Positions 15,278-23,906 are shown, counted from the stretch's first letter. The stretch: DNA of 24,990 nucleotides from Chitinophagia bacterium (GCA_010021705.1 RGMU01000002.1:1-24990); one strand, 5' to 3'. Notes: generated by a model not told the origin, from the letters alone. Numbers and translations: made by a program.

Positions 15278-16072
15278 ATGAATTTTCATTTATCAGGCAT
15301 TCCTGACCGTACTCAAAAGACCCGTAGTTATGGGCTTACCATGGTTATGGATAAAGGGTTAGGCATAGACGGTGTTCGCGATTTTTTAAGTATCGCAGCT
15401 CCATATACAGATATTGTTAAATTAGGTTTTGGTACAAGCTATGTTACCAACAAACTTCGCCAAAAAATTGAAGTGTATTTAGAGCATAATGTACCGGTTT
15501 ATTTTGGAGGCACGCTATTTGAGGCATTTTTAATCAGAGACCAATTCGAAGACTATTTAAGCCTTATAAAAGACTATGGCTTAAAACACGTTGAGGTATC
15601 AGACGGAGCATTATCCATTCCGCATATTGAAAAATGTGGCTTTATTGAAAAATTAGCTCAATTTGTTGAGGTGTATAGCGAAGTTGGCTCGAAAGATGCC
15701 ACCAACATTATGCCACCTTATAAGTGGATAGAGCTTATGCGGGCAGAGTTAGACGCAGGTGCAAGCTATGTGATAGCCGAAGCACGTGAAGCGGGTAATG
15801 TGGGCATATACAGAGGCTCCGGTGAGGTGCGCGAAGGCTTGGTGCAGGAAATACTGACCCAAATACCTTATGAAAAAATAATATGGGAAGCTCCCCAAAA
15901 AGCGCAGCAAGTTTACTTTTTAGAGCTTTTGGGTGCAAACGTAAACTTAGGCAATATTGCGCCTACGGAGGTGATAGCTTTAGAAGCCATGCGCTTGGGC
16001 TTGCGTGCCGATACTTTTACGCTTTACTTAGACGATAAAGTGAAATATCATAATGGGGTAGTGAGAGGTTAG
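15278..16072 (+). CDS. comA: Phosphosulfolactate synthase (ComA family)
   Basis: ComA adds sulfite to phosphoenolpyruvate to give (2R)-phospho-3-sulfolactate, first found in archaeal coenzyme M synthesis; bacterial homologues make sulfolactate and related sulfonates. The 264-residue protein has the TIM-barrel family pattern: GLTMVMDKGLG (19-29), DIVKLGFGTSY (45-55), VYFGGTLFE (74-82), HVEVSDGALSI (104-114), VIAEAREAGNVGIY (165-178), SGEVR (181-185) and the LGANVNLGNIAP end block (218-229). The length matches the family. It sits 111 bases after the trans-sulfuration enzyme on the same strand, with a possible promoter of its own. No phosphatase or dehydrogenase for later sulfolactate steps is in the window. 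In this phylum a link to sulfonolipid or sulfonate metabolism is possible but unproven. Confidence 0.88.
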   Translation: MNFHLSGIPDRTQKTRSYGLTMVMDKGLGIDGVRDFLSIAAPYTDIVKLGFGTSYVTNKLRQKIEVYLEHNVPVYFGGTLFEAFLIRDQFEDYLSLIKDYGLKHVEVSDGALSIPHIEKCGFIEKLAQFVEVYSEVGSKDATNIMPPYKWIELMRAELDAGASYVIAEAREAGNVGIYRGSGEVREGLVQEILTQIPYEKIIWEAPQKAQQVYFLELLGANVNLGNIAPTEVIALEAMRLGLRADTFTLYLDDKVKYHNGVVRG

Positions 16073-16131
16073 TTTTATCTTTATACTATAGGATTTTCAC
16101 CTCATTCAAACATCTTCCTAAATTTTGTAGC

Positions 16132-16169
16132 AATGTAATAATAGCAAAAGAAGCAACATTTATTACATT
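16132..16169. repeat. Perfect 10-base inverted repeat spanning the DUF2723 gene promoter
   Basis: AATGTAATAA (16132-16141) and TTATTACATT (16160-16169) are exact reverse complements with an 18-base spacer. The right arm overlaps a TACATTTG box (16164-16171) and the left arm lies next to where the upstream promoter element would be. The geometry fits an operator better than an RNA hairpin, because the left arm would not be transcribed. Confidence 0.55.
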
Positions 16170-16171
16170 TG
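16164..16171 (+). promoter_or_regulatory. Candidate -7 box of the DUF2723 gene
   Basis: TACATTTG matches TAnnTTTG and lies 19 bases ahead of the ATG at 16191. No TTG is present at the usual spacing. Confidence 0.45.
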
Positions 16172-16190
16172 CCTGCTGATAAACGTAAAT

Positions 16191-19100
16191 ATGCAATATC
16201 GTAAAATAAACAACATCTTTGGCTGGGTAACAATGGCTATTGCGCTAATTACCTATACCATGACCATGGAACCTACTGTTAGTTTTTGGGACTGTGGCGA
16301 ATTCCTATCCTGCGCTTATAAATTGGAAGTAGGGCACTCTCCGGGAGCACCGTTTTTTATGCTAATGCAGCGTTTGTTTGCCATTTGCACCGGAGGCGCG
16401 GCACTTACAGGAGGATCTTCGGAAAATGCAGCATGGGCTATCAATTTTATGTCGGCTTTGAACAGTGCCCTTACCATTCTCTTTTTGTTTTGGACAATCA
16501 CTATTTATGCCAAAAGGCTACTTGTAGGCAGGGGTAATGACGTAGATGCTAAGCAAACAGCCCTTATTATGGGGGCTGGCGTTGTGGGCGCACTTGCCTA
16601 CACCTTTTCCGATACTTTTTGGTTTTCTGCCGTAGAAGCTGAGGTATATGCCACATCAAGCCTTTTCACAGCCCTTACCTTTTGGTTAGTGCTTAAATGG
16701 GAAGAAATAGCAGACGAGAAATATGCAGACCGCTATTTGGTGCTTATTTCGTTTTTGATAGGCTTATCGGTGTGCGTGCACTTGTTAAACTTGCTTACCA
16801 TACCACCATTGGCTATGGTTTACTATTTTAGGCGGTATAAAGCTACCCGCATGGGTACATTTATTGCCTTTTTGGCAGGTGTGGCGGTGCTTGCCTTTGT
16901 GCAATACGGGGTAATACAATATATCCCTAAAATAGCCTCTGTGTTTGACATTATGTTTACCAATGGCTTCCATGCTTCGTTTGATACAGGTTCAATCGTG
17001 TTCTTGTTCCTATTGTTTGGACTATTAGGAGGGGGAGTATTCATTGCTATGCAAAAGAAACACTACCATTTACATACCGCATTGCTGTGTGTTGTTTTTA
17101 TAATTATAGGCTATTCTGCCTATCTGTCTGCCATTATTCGCTCTCGTGCCAATGTGCCTATTGACATGACCAATCCTGACAATCCTATCACGTTCTTAGA
17201 CTACGTTAACCGTGAGCAATTTGGGCAGCAACCCATTTTCATAGGACCTTACTACAATAGCGTATACACCACCGTAAAAGACAAAGGCAAAATATATGCC
17301 CAATATCAGCAAAATGGTAAAGACTATTATAAGGTAGTGGGTACTAAAAAAGAACCTAAATACGATTTTGACCAACTACACTTTTTCCCGCGTATTTGGG
17401 ACCAAGAGGGTAATCACGTTAATTTCTATAAATCCTTCTTAAACTATGGAGACAACGATGCGCCCAACGATGTGGATAACTTTAAGTTTTTCTTTGTCTA
17501 TCAAATGGACTGGATGTGGTGGCGGTTTTTTATGTGGAACTATGCCGGTAGGCAAAACGACATGGAAGGGCAGCTGGATAAGCAGCGCGGTAACTGGATA
17601 AGCGGTATTACCCCGCTTGACCAAATACGAGGCTTAGGCGATACCGACACTATGGCAAGCGGCTATGCCGACAACGATGCCCACAACAAGCTCTACTTTT
17701 TACCGCTTATATTAGGTATAATGGGCTTGGTGATACAATTCCGTGATAATAAGCAGGATTGGTTTATTGTAATGCTAATGTTCTTCTTCACCGGTGCAGC
17801 CATAGGAATATTCCTGAACATGCCACCGCTTCAGCCCCGTGAGCGAGACTATGCCTTTGCCGGATGTACCTATACTTTTGCGATATGGATAGGGCTTGGT
17901 GTGCTTTATTTACACCAGCTATTAGAAAAAGTTAGCAAAAAATCGCTAACGCCTCACATTGCATCTGGTATCAGTCTGCTTGCCGTTCCTATCTTTATGG
18001 CAAATGTGGAATGGAAAGACCATGACCGCTCTAAGAAAACCTTAGCGCGCGCCGTTGCTCACAATACCCTTATGGCTTGTGCGCCCAACGCAGTTTTGTT
18101 TACCTTTGGCGACAACCAGACTTATCCGCTTTGGTACTTGCAAGAAATTGAAGGCTTTAGGCGTGATGTGCGTATCATCAACACCAGCCTATTAGGTATT
18201 GATTGGTATGTTGACCAACTAAACTACCGTACCAACGATGCACAGCCGGTGCCCATGATTTGGAAAAGAGATGACTATACGGGTGATAAGTCTAACTATA
18301 TACGCTTCTTTGCAAGCAAAAAGTTAGACCAAAATCGCTATTACAATCTTAAAGAGGTGTGTCAATTTATGGCAAGCAATAATGATGATGACAAGCTACC
18401 ATTGCAAAGTGGAGACCTTATCAATTACATGCCTACCAAAAACTTTTATGTTCCTACCTTAACCAAAGAACAGCTATTGGCGAAGGGGCTTATCTCTGTT
18501 CAGGATACTGCCAATGTGTTTACCGAAATGAAGTATAGCTATCCTAAAGAGACCGCTTTCAAAAGTGACTTAGCTATTCTTAACATTATAGCCGGCGTAG
18601 CTGAAGCCGGTTGGGAACGTCCTTTATACTTTGATGCGGGCTTGCGCTCCGGAGACTATGGTGGTGCCGGTGATTACCTACGCTTAGAAGGTAATGTGTA
18701 TCGTTTATTACCTTATAAGTACAAAGATTCCTTAAAAAATCCGGAAGTATTAGGTACGATTAATACCGAAAAAAGCTACGACCTGTTTATGAAATATTGG
18801 TGGGGCGGTGCAGAACGCAATGACGTTTACTTTGACGAGCCTAACAGGCACGAGTTTGTAACTTACCGTATGAACGCTGCAACACTTGCCAAAGCACTAT
18901 ACGTTGAAGGTAAGAAGGAAAAGGGCTTGCAGGTGTTAGATAAGGTAATGACCGGCATAACCGAGCATTCCTATCCTTATGACTACAGTACTTACTATAT
19001 AGCCGCAGCTTACTTTAGGTTGGGTGAAATGAAAAAGGCTAAAGACCTTAGCAACAAAATAATTCATAACGCTGAAACCGACCTTAAATGGGTAGGGCAG

Positions 19101-19313
19101 CTAAGCGAGCAAAACCAAGTGAACATGGGCTTTGACGTTAGGCAGCAGCTTAACATCATGCAGTCGCTAAGCCAAAACGCCCTCATGGTTGGAGATTCTG
19201 TTTATGCTAAAGAAGTGTATGACAGAATGGGCAGGCTACAACCCCTCTTCAAAGGCAATGCCCTGAAGGAGATTATGGGTAAGCAAGGCGGTGGCGGTGA
19301 TGATGAAGAGTAG
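16191..19313 (+). CDS. DUF2723 / TMEM260-like multi-pass membrane protein, candidate protein O-mannosyltransferase
   Basis: The 1040-residue protein has the DUF2723 N-terminal signature: after the first membrane segment comes EPTVSFWDCGEFLSCAYKLE (27-46), with D34 and E37, then GHSPGAPFF (48-56). About a dozen membrane segments follow. After residue about 590 there is a long soluble part with a CAPNAVLFTFGDNQTYPLWYLQE segment typical of the family, TPR-like helices around 900-960 and a Gly/Asp/Glu tail. The animal homologue TMEM260 is a protein O-mannosyltransferase (GT117), and Bacteroidota O-glycosylate many exported proteins, so a similar role is plausible but inferred. The length is normal for this phylum. 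It is transcribed alone and ends at a two-way terminator. Confidence 0.88.
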   Translation: MQYRKINNIFGWVTMAIALITYTMTMEPTVSFWDCGEFLSCAYKLEVGHSPGAPFFMLMQRLFAICTGGAALTGGSSENAAWAINFMSALNSALTILFLFWTITIYAKRLLVGRGNDVDAKQTALIMGAGVVGALAYTFSDTFWFSAVEAEVYATSSLFTALTFWLVLKWEEIADEKYADRYLVLISFLIGLSVCVHLLNLLTIPPLAMVYYFRRYKATRMGTFIAFLAGVAVLAFVQYGVIQYIPKIASVFDIMFTNGFHASFDTGSIVFLFLLFGLLGGGVFIAMQKKHYHLHTALLCVVFIIIGYSAYLSAIIRSRANVPIDMTNPDNPITFLDYVNREQFGQQPIFIGPYYNSVYTTVKDKGKIYAQYQQNGKDYYKVVGTKKEPKYDFDQLHFFPRIWDQEGNHVNFYKSFLNYGDNDAPNDVDNFKFFFVYQMDWMWWRFFMWNYAGRQNDMEGQLDKQRGNWISGITPLDQIRGLGDTDTMASGYADNDAHNKLYFLPLILGIMGLVIQFRDNKQDWFIVMLMFFFTGAAIGIFLNMPPLQPRERDYAFAGCTYTFAIWIGLGVLYLHQLLEKVSKKSLTPHIASGISLLAVPIFMANVEWKDHDRSKKTLARAVAHNTLMACAPNAVLFTFGDNQTYPLWYLQEIEGFRRDVRIINTSLLGIDWYVDQLNYRTNDAQPVPMIWKRDDYTGDKSNYIRFFASKKLDQNRYYNLKEVCQFMASNNDDDKLPLQSGDLINYMPTKNFYVPTLTKEQLLAKGLISVQDTANVFTEMKYSYPKETAFKSDLAILNIIAGVAEAGWERPLYFDAGLRSGDYGGAGDYLRLEGNVYRLLPYKYKDSLKNPEVLGTINTEKSYDLFMKYWWGGAERNDVYFDEPNRHEFVTYRMNAATLAKALYVEGKKEKGLQVLDKVMTGITEHSYPYDYSTYYIAAAYFRLGEMKKAKDLSNKIIHNAETDLKWVGQLSEQNQVNMGFDVRQQLNIMQSLSQNALMVGDSVYAKEVYDRMGRLQPLFKGNALKEIMGKQGGGGDDEE

Positions 19314-19343
19314 TCTTATTCTTTGGTAAGCATATAAATAAAA

Positions 19344-19375
19344 CGGAGGCAGTTACTAATTTGTAATTGCCTCCG
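19344..19375. terminator. Bidirectional terminator hairpin between convergent genes
   Basis: CGGAGGCAGTTAC (19344-19356) pairs with GTAATTGCCTCCG (19363-19375) over 13 positions with one G-U pair and a 6-base loop. CTTTG follows on the plus strand, and GTTTTATTT follows on the minus strand. It lies between the ends of the DUF2723 gene and the RemB/Wzi-like gene, so it can serve both. Confidence 0.8.
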
Positions 19376-19396
19376 CTTTGCTTTAGCCTATTTGCT

Positions 19397-21157
19397 TTAG
19401 AATATAGCGTAATCCCTTCGGGGTGCGTTTATCCTCAATCCAAAGTAAACCACATTACTGTTTAACGCTTGTGTGTTAGTGCCCAATGTAGATGTGTTAG
19501 GATATACATTGGCAGTATTTTTGTAAGAACGGTAAATAGCCCCTAAATCTAAGAAGTAATTTCTGCGGAACTGATAAGAAAGGTTAATATTGGTTATTTG
19601 GCATTGGTTTTCTGGACCATTAATCATTTTTACACCATACGTATTAGCACCTTTGGGTGCGCTTGTATAAGGGTTAAATATAGAATTGCCAAAGTTGGTG
19701 CTACCGGTATCTGTTCCTTGTTTATAGTACATCATTTTTACCGTTAGGCACAGGTTTTTAATGGGTTCATAGCGTAAAATACCCACACCTTTTATAAATC
19801 CTGCGCCAATGGGGTCGGCAAGTGGTTGATTGTAATTGGTGTAGTTGGCAGTACTGTCTTGTGCAGAATAGGTGTAGGGTCTTACCACATCTAACTCTGC
19901 CAATAGGTCAAGGTTTCTTATGCCCAATGCGTCAAAGTATTTACCGCCAAGCTGTGCCCCCCATTTGTTACCATACCAGCCCTTGCTGCTTAGTAGTTCT
20001 TTTACCCTAAATTCGTTAAGCATAAACTGTCCGTAAAGCTGTATTCTTTTAGCTACAATGGCTTTTACGTTCCAGCCCAACAGTGCTTTGTCCCCATAGC
20101 CGTTGTGGCTGTTTATGGTCTGTAATAGCACTACCGGATTTAGATAGTTGGCTTCAAAGCTGTTGGTGCGACCAAATACCACTGTTTCAAAAAAACCAAT
20201 GGTAAACCATCGCGTAGCATTATAGGATAAGTAATGGTAAGTGGCAAATTTTTTGTCATAAATAGTGTCATTGCCTTTGCTGTATTGGTGAACGAGCTGC
20301 ATGGTGTTGGACTCATAGTTGAACTTCCAAAGCCTTGCTCTTGCTCTTAAAAAGGGAATATTGCCCGATTGGTCGCTTAAAAATAGGCTTGTAGTGCCTT
20401 CGCCTATAAAGTGCCTTCCTGAACCGAAGGTAATGTTAACTTTATCTTTAATGGCTGCAAAGTCTATATAGCCCGAAGCATTAAAATAGTTATACGTACC
20501 TGTTTTAAGGTTAGTAGGCTCAATAAAGTATGGAGCACCCGGTATGGCTTTATACTTTTTGTTAGTGTTGGCATACATATAAGCCGGTAACACCTCTTGG
20601 TTATCGGTAAAATAAGTATAAAACCCTACCTTTTTGCCTATCCAGCCTCGCACTTCGGCATCGTGGCTGTTGTAATACACTTTATCGGTCATGCCGGTTA
20701 GTGCAGGGCTGTTGCTTTGCTTACCCGATACCAAGTTTAGCACCGGATTAATTGCCACAAAAAACCCCTTCTTATTTACATACATCCAATTATATTGTGT
20801 TTTGTAAAAATTTCTCAAAATAGGTCGCTTAGATGGCAAAGCACCATTTTCATCGGCAGTCCACTCCCCATTTTCCGACACCATTTGAGCCATGTTATAC
20901 TTGTCTATCCTGCTCCATTTAGAATAAGATGCGGAATCAGGTTCATTTTTTAATACAGACTGCAAGAAGCTAACCGCATTTTTGCGAGACTCTAATTTAT
21001 TTGCAAGGCATAAGCTATCACAAAGCCTGCCGTTGCGTGTTTCTAAGCGGTCAAGCAACCAATAATTGTCTGAACCCATGTTAATATAGGTGGTTTGCGA
21101 ATAGCCAAAAGCTGTGCTTAGTGCTAAAATTGAAGTTAGTCCAATGAATTTGTACAT
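19397..21157 (-). CDS. RemB/Wzi-like outer-membrane beta-barrel protein
   Basis: From the ATG at 21157 the product has 586 residues and a good signal peptide (MYKFIGLTSILALSTAFGYSQ). A frame extends 14 codons further to 21199, but that start lies within the TACTTTTG promoter box at 21197-21204, so the shorter form is chosen. After a short helical part beginning NYWLLDRLE, the chain is made of alternating aromatic strands ending in Phe, as in outer-membrane barrels. The block GSGRHFIGEGTTSLFLSDQS followed by IPFLRARARLWKFNYES resembles RemB of gliding flavobacteria and the Wzi capsule-assembly family. A role in surface polysaccharide attachment or motility is inferred from that resemblance. 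It is convergent with the DUF2723 gene and divergent from pyrC. Confidence 0.75.
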   Translation of the reverse strand: MYKFIGLTSILALSTAFGYSQTTYINMGSDNYWLLDRLETRNGRLCDSLCLANKLESRKNAVSFLQSVLKNEPDSASYSKWSRIDKYNMAQMVSENGEWTADENGALPSKRPILRNFYKTQYNWMYVNKKGFFVAINPVLNLVSGKQSNSPALTGMTDKVYYNSHDAEVRGWIGKKVGFYTYFTDNQEVLPAYMYANTNKKYKAIPGAPYFIEPTNLKTGTYNYFNASGYIDFAAIKDKVNITFGSGRHFIGEGTTSLFLSDQSGNIPFLRARARLWKFNYESNTMQLVHQYSKGNDTIYDKKFATYHYLSYNATRWFTIGFFETVVFGRTNSFEANYLNPVVLLQTINSHNGYGDKALLGWNVKAIVAKRIQLYGQFMLNEFRVKELLSSKGWYGNKWGAQLGGKYFDALGIRNLDLLAELDVVRPYTYSAQDSTANYTNYNQPLADPIGAGFIKGVGILRYEPIKNLCLTVKMMYYKQGTDTGSTNFGNSIFNPYTSAPKGANTYGVKMINGPENQCQITNINLSYQFRRNYFLDLGAIYRSYKNTANVYPNTSTLGTNTQALNSNVVYFGLRINAPRRDYAIF

Positions 21158-21183
21158 TGCGAAAAATAGAAGGTAAGTGTGTG

Positions 21184-21191
21184 TAAATTTG
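21184..21191 (+). promoter_or_regulatory. Candidate -7 box of pyrC
   Basis: TAAATTTG matches TAnnTTTG, 42 bases before the pyrC ATG at 21234. It faces the minus-strand box at 21197-21204, and the two together make the palindrome TTTGCA-G-TGCAAA at 21188-21200. No TTG is found at normal spacing (one lies 24 bases ahead). Confidence 0.4.
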
Positions 21192-21196
21192 CAGTG

Positions 21197-21204
21197 CAAA
21201 AGTA
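21197..21204 (-). promoter_or_regulatory. Candidate -7 box of the RemB/Wzi-like gene
   Basis: The minus strand reads TACTTTTG, an exact TAnnTTTG match, 39 bases before the ATG at 21157. It supports that start over the longer frame. Confidence 0.45.
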
Positions 21205-21233
21205 CAACAATAGCTTACATTGCTTAACATATT

Positions 21234-22568
21234 ATGCAGCAAATATTGATTAAAAACACCACCATAGTAAACGAAGGCACGCAAACCCAAGCTGATGTGT
21301 GGCTTAAAGACGGCTTAATTTACCAAATAGCCCCAGTGATAGACCCTAAAGCCAACTGTAGGGAAATTGACGGAGAAGGGCTATATCTGCTACCGGGTGT
21401 GATAGATGACCAAGTGCACTTTCGCGAACCCGGACTGACGCATAAAGCTACCATAGCTACCGAAAGCCGCGCCGCAGTGGCGGGGGGTACTACATCTTTT
21501 ATGGAAATGCCCAATACCGTGCCTCCGGCTGTTACTATCAGTGCTTTGGAGGAAAAATACGCCATAGCAGCCCAATATTCTCCAGCCAATTACTCCTTTT
21601 TTATGGGTGTTTCTAACACCAACGCCGATGAAGCTTTGCGGGTAAATGATTTTAAAAAGTCTATATGCGGATTGAAAATATTTATGGGTTCAAGCACGGG
21701 CGATATGCTAGTGGACAACTACCTCACTTTAGATAAAATATTTGGCAATAGCGAAGTTTTAATAGCCACCCACTGCGAAGAAGAGCGCGTTATTAACCAA
21801 AATAAGCTCCAATACCCGGATGCCAACCATGCCGGTTTTCACCCTCTTATCCGCAACGAAGAAGCCTGCTACGAAAGCTCTTTTACTGCCATACAGTTGG
21901 CGAAAAAGCATAATTCCCGTCTGCATATTCTACACATATCCACCAAAGAAGAACTTAGGCTATTTACCAATTTAATGCCCCTTGCCGATAAGCGCATTAC
22001 TGCCGAAGTGTGTGTGCATCACCTGCACTTTACTGCCAACGATTATCCCCAATACGGCAATTTAATCAAGTGCAACCCCGCCATAAAAAATGATACCCAC
22101 AAGCCAGCCCTTTGGGAGGCGTTGTTAGACAACCGCTTAGACATTATAGCCACCGACCACGCCCCGCACACCCTTGCCGAAAAAGAAATGCCCTATTCGC
22201 AAGCCCCTTCCGGTGTGCCATTAGTGCAACATAGCTTAATGCTAATGCTTCAATATGTGCAAGAGGGTAAACTTACCATAGAAAAAATGGTAGAAAAAAT
22301 GTGTCATGCGCCGGCTATGTGCTTTGATATAAGCAAAAGGGGGTATATCCGTGAGGGTTATTATGCCGACTTGGTGCTTGTAAATCCCAAACAACCCTAT
22401 ACCGTATCTAAAAGCAATATATTGTATAAATGCGGTTGGTCTCCTTTTGAAGGGCATACTTTTCCTGCAAGCATTGATTATACGATAATAAATGGCAACA
22501 TTGTTTATGAAAAGGGTACAATTTTGGATTTATATAAAGGTAAAAGACTGGAATTTGACCGTGCATGA
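21234..22568 (+). CDS. pyrC: Dihydroorotase (type I-like)
   Basis: Dihydroorotase closes carbamoyl-aspartate to dihydroorotate in pyrimidine synthesis, using one or two zinc ions. The 444-residue amidohydrolase has PGVIDDQVHFREPGLTHKA (54-72), where R64 contacts substrate. K148 in LKIFMGSSTGD is in the place of the carboxylated lysine, H180 (ATHCEEE) and H234 (LHILHIST) match the other metal ligands, and D308 in ATDHAPH is the catalytic aspartate. The first histidine of the usual HxH pair is replaced by Q60 while H62 is kept; I believe this DDQVH form is common in this phylum. The MutS-like gene starts within the last codons (ATGA overlap at 22565-22568), so the two are translationally coupled. 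An alternative is an amidohydrolase relative with changed activity. Confidence 0.88.
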   Translation: MQQILIKNTTIVNEGTQTQADVWLKDGLIYQIAPVIDPKANCREIDGEGLYLLPGVIDDQVHFREPGLTHKATIATESRAAVAGGTTSFMEMPNTVPPAVTISALEEKYAIAAQYSPANYSFFMGVSNTNADEALRVNDFKKSICGLKIFMGSSTGDMLVDNYLTLDKIFGNSEVLIATHCEEERVINQNKLQYPDANHAGFHPLIRNEEACYESSFTAIQLAKKHNSRLHILHISTKEELRLFTNLMPLADKRITAEVCVHHLHFTANDYPQYGNLIKCNPAIKNDTHKPALWEALLDNRLDIIATDHAPHTLAEKEMPYSQAPSGVPLVQHSLMLMLQYVQEGKLTIEKMVEKMCHAPAMCFDISKRGYIREGYYADLVLVNPKQPYTVSKSNILYKCGWSPFEGHTFPASIDYTIINGNIVYEKGTILDLYKGKRLEFDRA

Positions 22569-23884
22569 CAATAGACAAAACCACCCTTAACGATTTACAC
22601 ATATTCAACGCTTCGGGAGCATCTGTATTCTCATTGATAGATTATACCGTTAGTGCAGTGGGTAAAGAGCAGTTGCGTAAATTTATTGCCCATCCGCCCG
22701 ACAGTTATGAAAAATTAATGGCTATGCAAGTTGCCATTAAATTTTGGTGTAGCCATTTGGGGCAGTGGCAGAAAGCTATTAGTAACGGCACGGTGGTTAT
22801 GCTTCAGCAATATTATGATAACGCAGATGTAGATGATAAACCACCCGGTTTGCTATTATCGCTGTTTGGTGGGGCATTATTAAAACTGATAAATCCGCAA
22901 GGCTATTATGCAACCTCTTATAGTCTAAAACATTTTACCGACTTTTTTAATGGATGTAGAGAACTGTTAACACTAAAAAATGAAACTGACTTACCCCCAC
23001 TCTTGAGTGCTGACCTTGATGCCATACAACAAGAATTGCAAGACGAGCTTATCTTAAAGATAGAAAACATAAGTAGCAGTACCTCTTTTGCCACCTTAGC
23101 CAACATTAACTGCAATGTAAGAAAAAAGCTGAAAAGCAAAATAGAACGCCTAATCATGCTGTTTGCACGTCAGGATGCGTTGCAATCTATGGCACGTGCC
23201 ACTTTGCAGTTAGGGTGGCATTTTCCGGTCATTTTGCAGGGAGGCAAAATGGAGTTAACAGTTGAAGGGTTATATCACCCTTTGCTGCAAAAACCTATAC
23301 AGTACAATACCATCTTTGATAATAAAGTGCCATTTTTGCTGTTAACGGGTGCTAATATGTCGGGTAAAAGCACCTATATGCGTGCTTTATGTGTGGCAGC
23401 ATTGCTTGCTCATACCGGTATGGGAGTGCCGGCTCAATCTATGACCGTAAGCCGGTTGCAAGGCATCATCACCAATATGCAAGCCGAAGACAATTTGCTA
23501 AAGGGTGAAAGCTACTTTATGGCAGAAATAAAGCGAATAAAACACACAGCCACGCTTTTAGCTCAACATCAAGGCTATTTGGTGGTGTTAGACGAGTTGT
23601 TTAAGGGCACTAATGTGCACGATGCCTGCGAATGCACCAAAGCGGTGGTAGAGGGATTATTAGGCATGCCGCAACACTTGCTTGTACTTTCTACTCATCT
23701 ATATGAAGTAGCCACTGAACTGAAACACCACACTAATATTCAGTTTGCCCAATTTATTACTACCTTTACTCACAATGGAGAGTTTATTTTTACTTACCGC
23801 TTGGAAAACGGCATTTCCAACGATAAAATAGGCTATAAAATGCTGCTCAAAGAAGGCGTATTGTCTCTATTGGGCAACAATTAA
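22565..23884 (+). CDS. Short MutS-family ATPase lacking the mismatch-recognition domain
   Basis: The 439-residue protein has a MutS core/lever region (about 1-230) and a complete MutS ATPase domain: Walker A TGANMSGKST (261-270), the signature GESYFMAEI (314-322), Walker B VLDE with D343 and E344, and the H-loop STH at 376-378. It lacks the N-terminal mismatch-binding domain with its Phe-x-Glu motif and is about half the length of MutS, so it is not the canonical repair protein. It also lacks a Smr nuclease domain, unlike MutS2. Small MutS-related proteins of this length are common in this phylum and their role is not established. It overlaps pyrC by four bases and is followed after 22 bases by the arylsulfotransferase-like gene. 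Confidence 0.88.
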   Translation: MTIDKTTLNDLHIFNASGASVFSLIDYTVSAVGKEQLRKFIAHPPDSYEKLMAMQVAIKFWCSHLGQWQKAISNGTVVMLQQYYDNADVDDKPPGLLLSLFGGALLKLINPQGYYATSYSLKHFTDFFNGCRELLTLKNETDLPPLLSADLDAIQQELQDELILKIENISSSTSFATLANINCNVRKKLKSKIERLIMLFARQDALQSMARATLQLGWHFPVILQGGKMELTVEGLYHPLLQKPIQYNTIFDNKVPFLLLTGANMSGKSTYMRALCVAALLAHTGMGVPAQSMTVSRLQGIITNMQAEDNLLKGESYFMAEIKRIKHTATLLAQHQGYLVVLDELFKGTNVHDACECTKAVVEGLLGMPQHLLVLSTHLYEVATELKHHTNIQFAQFITTFTHNGEFIFTYRLENGISNDKIGYKMLLKEGVLSLLGNN

Positions 23885-23906
23885 TCAACTTCCTTAGTGG
23901 CTGTAT

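Noticed and set aside
21158..21199. N-terminal extension of the RemB/Wzi-like protein by 14 residues
   Set aside because: The extra codons overlap the candidate promoter box and precede a complete signal peptide starting at 21157.
22565..23884. Canonical mutS or mutS2
   Set aside because: It is half the expected length and has neither the N-terminal mismatch-binding domain nor a Smr domain.
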